From Flavobacterium sp. (lineage in GTDB: Bacteria > Bacteroidota > Bacteroidia > Flavobacteriales > Flavobacteriaceae), in contig JADBYA010000023.1 of assembly GCA_020403245.1 (NCBI GenBank), positions 78,249 through 142,248 of the forward strand: a DNA stretch of 64,000 bases. The letters are read 5' to 3'. Shown here piece by piece: positions 61,132 through 64,000 of the stretch. A program made the position numbers and the translations under genes. The notes under the pieces were generated by a model. That model did not search any database. It was not told the origin of the DNA and saw only the letters and a list, made by a program, of their open reading frames with translations. Each line of letters opens with the position of its first letter. The first letter of the stretch is position 1.

Positions 61132-63846
61132 TTATTCTAAAGACAATGTTATCTGACCATCTTCATCGGTTTCCGTTTGAATATCATCAGAAACATTGAT
61201 TTCATCAGAAACTTCCATTTCTTCTGGTTGTTCTTCCTCAGGTGCCGAAAAAGGCAATGGCTCTAATAAATTAACTTGTTTTAGTTTATCTGTCGTCAAT
61301 TGATTTCCTATAGCTTTGATCCCTTTTACCGCTATAAATTGTTCCAAATCAACTGTGATTGTGTCTTTTTGAATTCCTTTTACTTTAGCAAATACAATTT
61401 CGGCCATTGGTCGCCAATCGGTAGAAACAATTTCCAATTGAGATTTTTCATGTTCGCTGATAAAAATTTCTTCTTTGTTTTCATTCTCCACTAAGAAACG
61501 TTTGATAAAATAACGTTCTTTTTCACCATCATAATAAATCGCAGAAATTGGTTTGTTGGGTTGCCATTTTTCCATCACTACAATATCATCATCAAAATGG
61601 GTAGTTAATTCAGGAATAATCGTTTTTAATTTCCCCGATTGATTGATAAGCAACAATCGGTCATTGGGTCTAAATTCACCTAACAACTCCCCTCTTCCAT
61701 CTACATTTAACCGTTGCACCGTATCATCAAACCAAACCTTTCTTGGACGCAAAGTGGATATTCCTTTTTCTTTCAATTCAATTTTCTTGATAGGATATTT
61801 AGTAACCGTGTTTCCTCTAGAAGCTCTTCCTTTGATGGCTATATCGGTAAAATCTAAATCCCATTTCAGTTTCTTTATGCTTCCCACTTGACGCAATAAA
61901 ACGGTAACGACTTCCGCTTCTCCATTTGGATTGGCAGAGAAATACAACACTTGTGAACCTGCTTTTTCTTGTGTTAAATCGTAAAATTTATCACGTGTAA
62001 CTCCAGAAACATTGAAACGTTTGATAAACGTGGAACCATTTTTACCATCACGATATATCATATTGTAAATGGTTCGTTTGTCATTTTTATCAAAAACGGC
62101 AATGTGAATAATGTCTTTGCCTACGAATTTTTTATCATCGACTTTGGATATCATTATCTTTCCGTCTCTAAGGAAAATAATAACATCATCAATATCGGAA
62201 CAATCGGCAACGTATTCGTCTTTCTTCAAACCCGTTCCAAAAAAACCTTCTTCACGGTTGACATATAATTTTGTATTGCGCAAAGCTACTTTTGTAGCTT
62301 CAATATTATCAAAACTACGAAGTTCTGTTTGGCGGTCTCTCCCCTTTCCATATTTGTCTTTTAACTTTTGGAAAAAGTCAATGGCAAAATCAATGATATG
62401 ATCCAAATGATGTTTTACTTCTTCCATTTCGGCTTCCAATTTGGCAATCGCATCATCTGCTTTATCGGAGTCGAAACGCGTGATACGTATCATTGGTATT
62501 TGTGTCAGTTTTTGCAAATCGTCATCGTTGATTTCTCGAACAAATGATTTAGAAAACGGTTTAAAACTGTCGTACATATAAACGTAAAGCGATTCTCTAT
62601 CGGAATACAATTTGAAATCGATGTACATTTCTTCACGAATAAAGATTTTTTCCAAAGTTGCAAAATGCCATTTGTTTTCCAATTCATCCAACTGAATTTC
62701 CAATTCGCGTTTCAACAAATCAACGGTTCTATGGGTTGAAATTTTCAACATTTCAGAAACACCAATAAACAACGGTTTGTGGTTTTCGATAACACAACCC
62801 AAAGGAGCAACCGACGTTTCGCAAGCGGTAAACGCATACAACGCATCAATCGTTTTATCCGGAGAAACTCCTGGAGGAAGATGGATAAGAATCTCCACTT
62901 CGGCAGCGGTATTGTCTTCTATTTTTTTTAATTTTATTTTTCCTTTTTCGTTGGCTTTCAATATACTATCAATCAGTGTTGACGTATTGGTTGAAAACGG
63001 AATTTGGGTAATCACTAAAGTCTGTTTGTCTAATTGAGCTATTTTAGCACGCACACGCACACGTCCGCCACGCACTCCATCGTTGTAATTGGAAACATCC
63101 GCAATACCTGCCGTTGGAAAATCGGGTAACAATGTAAATGGTTTTCCTTTTAAGACTTTAATCGAACAATCGATTAATTCATTGAAATTGTGTGGCAATA
63201 TTTTGGTTGACAAACCTACTGCAATACCTTCCGCACCTTGAGCTAACAACAACGGAAACTTAACCGGAAGATTAATTGGTTCCGCTCGACGACCATCATA
63301 AGACATTCCCCATTCGGTGATTTTTGGAGAATACAACACATCGTGACCAAATTTTGAAATACGCGCTTCAATATAACGGGAAGCCGCAGCACTATCTCCA
63401 GTCAGGATATTTCCCCAGTTTCCTTGCATGTCGATGATCAAATCCTTCTGCCCTATTTGCACCATCGCATCACCAATACTCGCATCTCCGTGAGGATGAT
63501 ACTGCATCGTGTGTCCAACGATATTTGCTACTTTATTATATCGACCATCATCCAACTCTTTCATGGAATGCATGATACGACGTTGCACGGGTTTAAAACC
63601 ATCTTCAATAGCTGGAACGGCACGTTCGAGAATTACATAGGAAGCATAATCCAAAAACCAATCTTTGTACATTCCTGTAACTTTGGTAATGGTATCTTCT
63701 GGATTTTCGTCGTTTTCGTAGAAATGATTCCCTGAAGATTTGAGGTCTTCAAAACCTTCTTCGGTAGTTTCTTCATTTGTAGAGTCGTTCAACTCGTCGT
63801 GAGTTTCGTCTTCGTTCGGGATGATATCGTCTTCTTCGTCTTTCAT
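61132..63846 (-). CDS. parC: DNA topoisomerase IV subunit A
   Basis: A 904-residue type IIA topoisomerase subunit that decatenates daughter chromosomes with ParE. A highly acidic N-terminal extension of about 55 residues precedes the core. The active-site tyrosine is in SAAASRYIEARIS and the helix that contacts quinolones reads HPHGDASIGDAM, with Ala at the position equivalent to Ser83 of GyrA, which I believe is normal for this lineage. The C-terminal beta-pinwheel (about 530-850) lacks the GyrA box, arguing for ParC over GyrA. An acidic Glu/Asp tail ends the protein. parE is not in the window; it may lie beyond the right edge. Confidence 0.93.
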   Translation of the reverse strand: MKDEEDDIIPNEDETHDELNDSTNEETTEEGFEDLKSSGNHFYENDENPEDTITKVTGMYKDWFLDYASYVILERAVPAIEDGFKPVQRRIMHSMKELDDGRYNKVANIVGHTMQYHPHGDASIGDAMVQIGQKDLIIDMQGNWGNILTGDSAAASRYIEARISKFGHDVLYSPKITEWGMSYDGRRAEPINLPVKFPLLLAQGAEGIAVGLSTKILPHNFNELIDCSIKVLKGKPFTLLPDFPTAGIADVSNYNDGVRGGRVRVRAKIAQLDKQTLVITQIPFSTNTSTLIDSILKANEKGKIKLKKIEDNTAAEVEILIHLPPGVSPDKTIDALYAFTACETSVAPLGCVIENHKPLFIGVSEMLKISTHRTVDLLKRELEIQLDELENKWHFATLEKIFIREEMYIDFKLYSDRESLYVYMYDSFKPFSKSFVREINDDDLQKLTQIPMIRITRFDSDKADDAIAKLEAEMEEVKHHLDHIIDFAIDFFQKLKDKYGKGRDRQTELRSFDNIEATKVALRNTKLYVNREEGFFGTGLKKDEYVADCSDIDDVIIFLRDGKIMISKVDDKKFVGKDIIHIAVFDKNDKRTIYNMIYRDGKNGSTFIKRFNVSGVTRDKFYDLTQEKAGSQVLYFSANPNGEAEVVTVLLRQVGSIKKLKWDLDFTDIAIKGRASRGNTVTKYPIKKIELKEKGISTLRPRKVWFDDTVQRLNVDGRGELLGEFRPNDRLLLINQSGKLKTIIPELTTHFDDDIVVMEKWQPNKPISAIYYDGEKERYFIKRFLVENENKEEIFISEHEKSQLEIVSTDWRPMAEIVFAKVKGIQKDTITVDLEQFIAVKGIKAIGNQLTTDKLKQVNLLEPLPFSAPEEEQPEEMEVSDEINVSDDIQTETDEDGQITLSLE

Positions 63847-63881
63847 TTATGCTGAATTTATTTCAGTATCTTTTTATTTTG

Positions 63882-64000
63882 TAGCACAATGTTACACTAA
63901 GTTTTACACTATGTTTAGCAATGTTTTATTTTCTTTCTTTGTGTGACTTTGTGCTTTACATTGTGATACATTTAATAGCACAATGTTACACTAAGTTTTA
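63882..64000. repeat. 25-bp direct repeats and related words at the window edge
   Basis: A 25-base unit beginning TAGCACAATGTTACACTAAG occurs exactly at 63882-63906 and 63976-64000, 94 bases apart. Between them lie TTACACTATGTTTAGCAATG and TTTGTGTGACTTTGTGCTTTACATTGTG variants of the same word. The second copy reaches the window end, so the array may continue outside. Confidence 0.8.

Overview
This is an AT-rich bacterial chromosome segment that most resembles Flavobacterium or a close relative in the Flavobacteriaceae (Bacteroidota). Four things point there: many spacers carry Bacteroidota-type promoters (TAnnTTTG, sometimes with TTG 17-20 bases upstream); Shine-Dalgarno sequences are mostly absent; the gene set is typical (DUF6452/DUF6048, DUF6095, DUF5362, long RluA form, CarboxypepD_reg-type TonB receptor, S41 and M1 secreted peptidases, MCC-type carboxylase); and intergenic 'word' repeats of the kind common in this family are present. 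I see no rRNA, tRNA, CRISPR array, prophage, integrase or transposase.

Layout. 1-6.5 kb: MoxR-type AAA+ ATPase (cut by the window edge) with a VWA partner, a pentapeptide-repeat protein, and a three-gene MacA/MacB-like ABC export operon. 6.5-14.4 kb: glyA, fumarylacetoacetase and gcvT (one-carbon and tyrosine catabolism), an S41 protease, a secreted helical protein and a YebC regulator. 14.6-20.6 kb: DUF1254 lipoprotein, a PLP cysteine-synthase-like enzyme, oligopeptidase B and threonine aldolase. 20.6-23.1 kb: prfB with its programmed +1 frameshift (the ORF track shows only the downstream part), lpxD and a probable small RNA. 23.1-27.4 kb: dienelactone hydrolase, then a phosphate-uptake group (porin, Pit transporter, DUF47). 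27.5-40.7 kb: carboxylase beta subunit, AsmA-like protein, long RluA pseudouridine synthase, M1 peptidase, menE, CPBP protease, ArsC-like protein and a TonB-type outer-membrane protein. 40.8-50.5 kb: fumC, CAP lipoprotein, pdxH, STAS-like protein plus RNase Z, Smr protein, small membrane proteins, rocD, an Nramp-related transporter and DUF1697. 50.5-64 kb: rlmD, DUF6452/6048, a thioredoxin-like lipid-of-envelope oxidoreductase candidate, THUMP methyltransferase, SAM methyltransferase, ZIP transporter, murQ, DUF6095, a small lipoprotein, TerC and parC.

Most of the window is ordinary housekeeping sequence, and I did not find a large undescribed multi-gene system. The best leads are small: an intergenic small RNA candidate with its own promoter and terminator (about 23,027-23,094); the prfB frameshift site with a strong internal AGGAGG in a lineage that hardly uses Shine-Dalgarno initiation; two rRNA-modification genes whose promoters predict leaderless mRNAs; a 12-14 bp word shared by three spacers, once as a 24-bp perfect palindrome; a 60-bp tandem duplication upstream of a CAP lipoprotein; and a striking set of different low-complexity word arrays, two of which appear to have extended neighbouring coding regions.

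Several start codons in the ORF track were revised using promoters, overlaps or family length (oligopeptidase B, rocD, Smr protein, Pit, thioredoxin-like protein, prfB).
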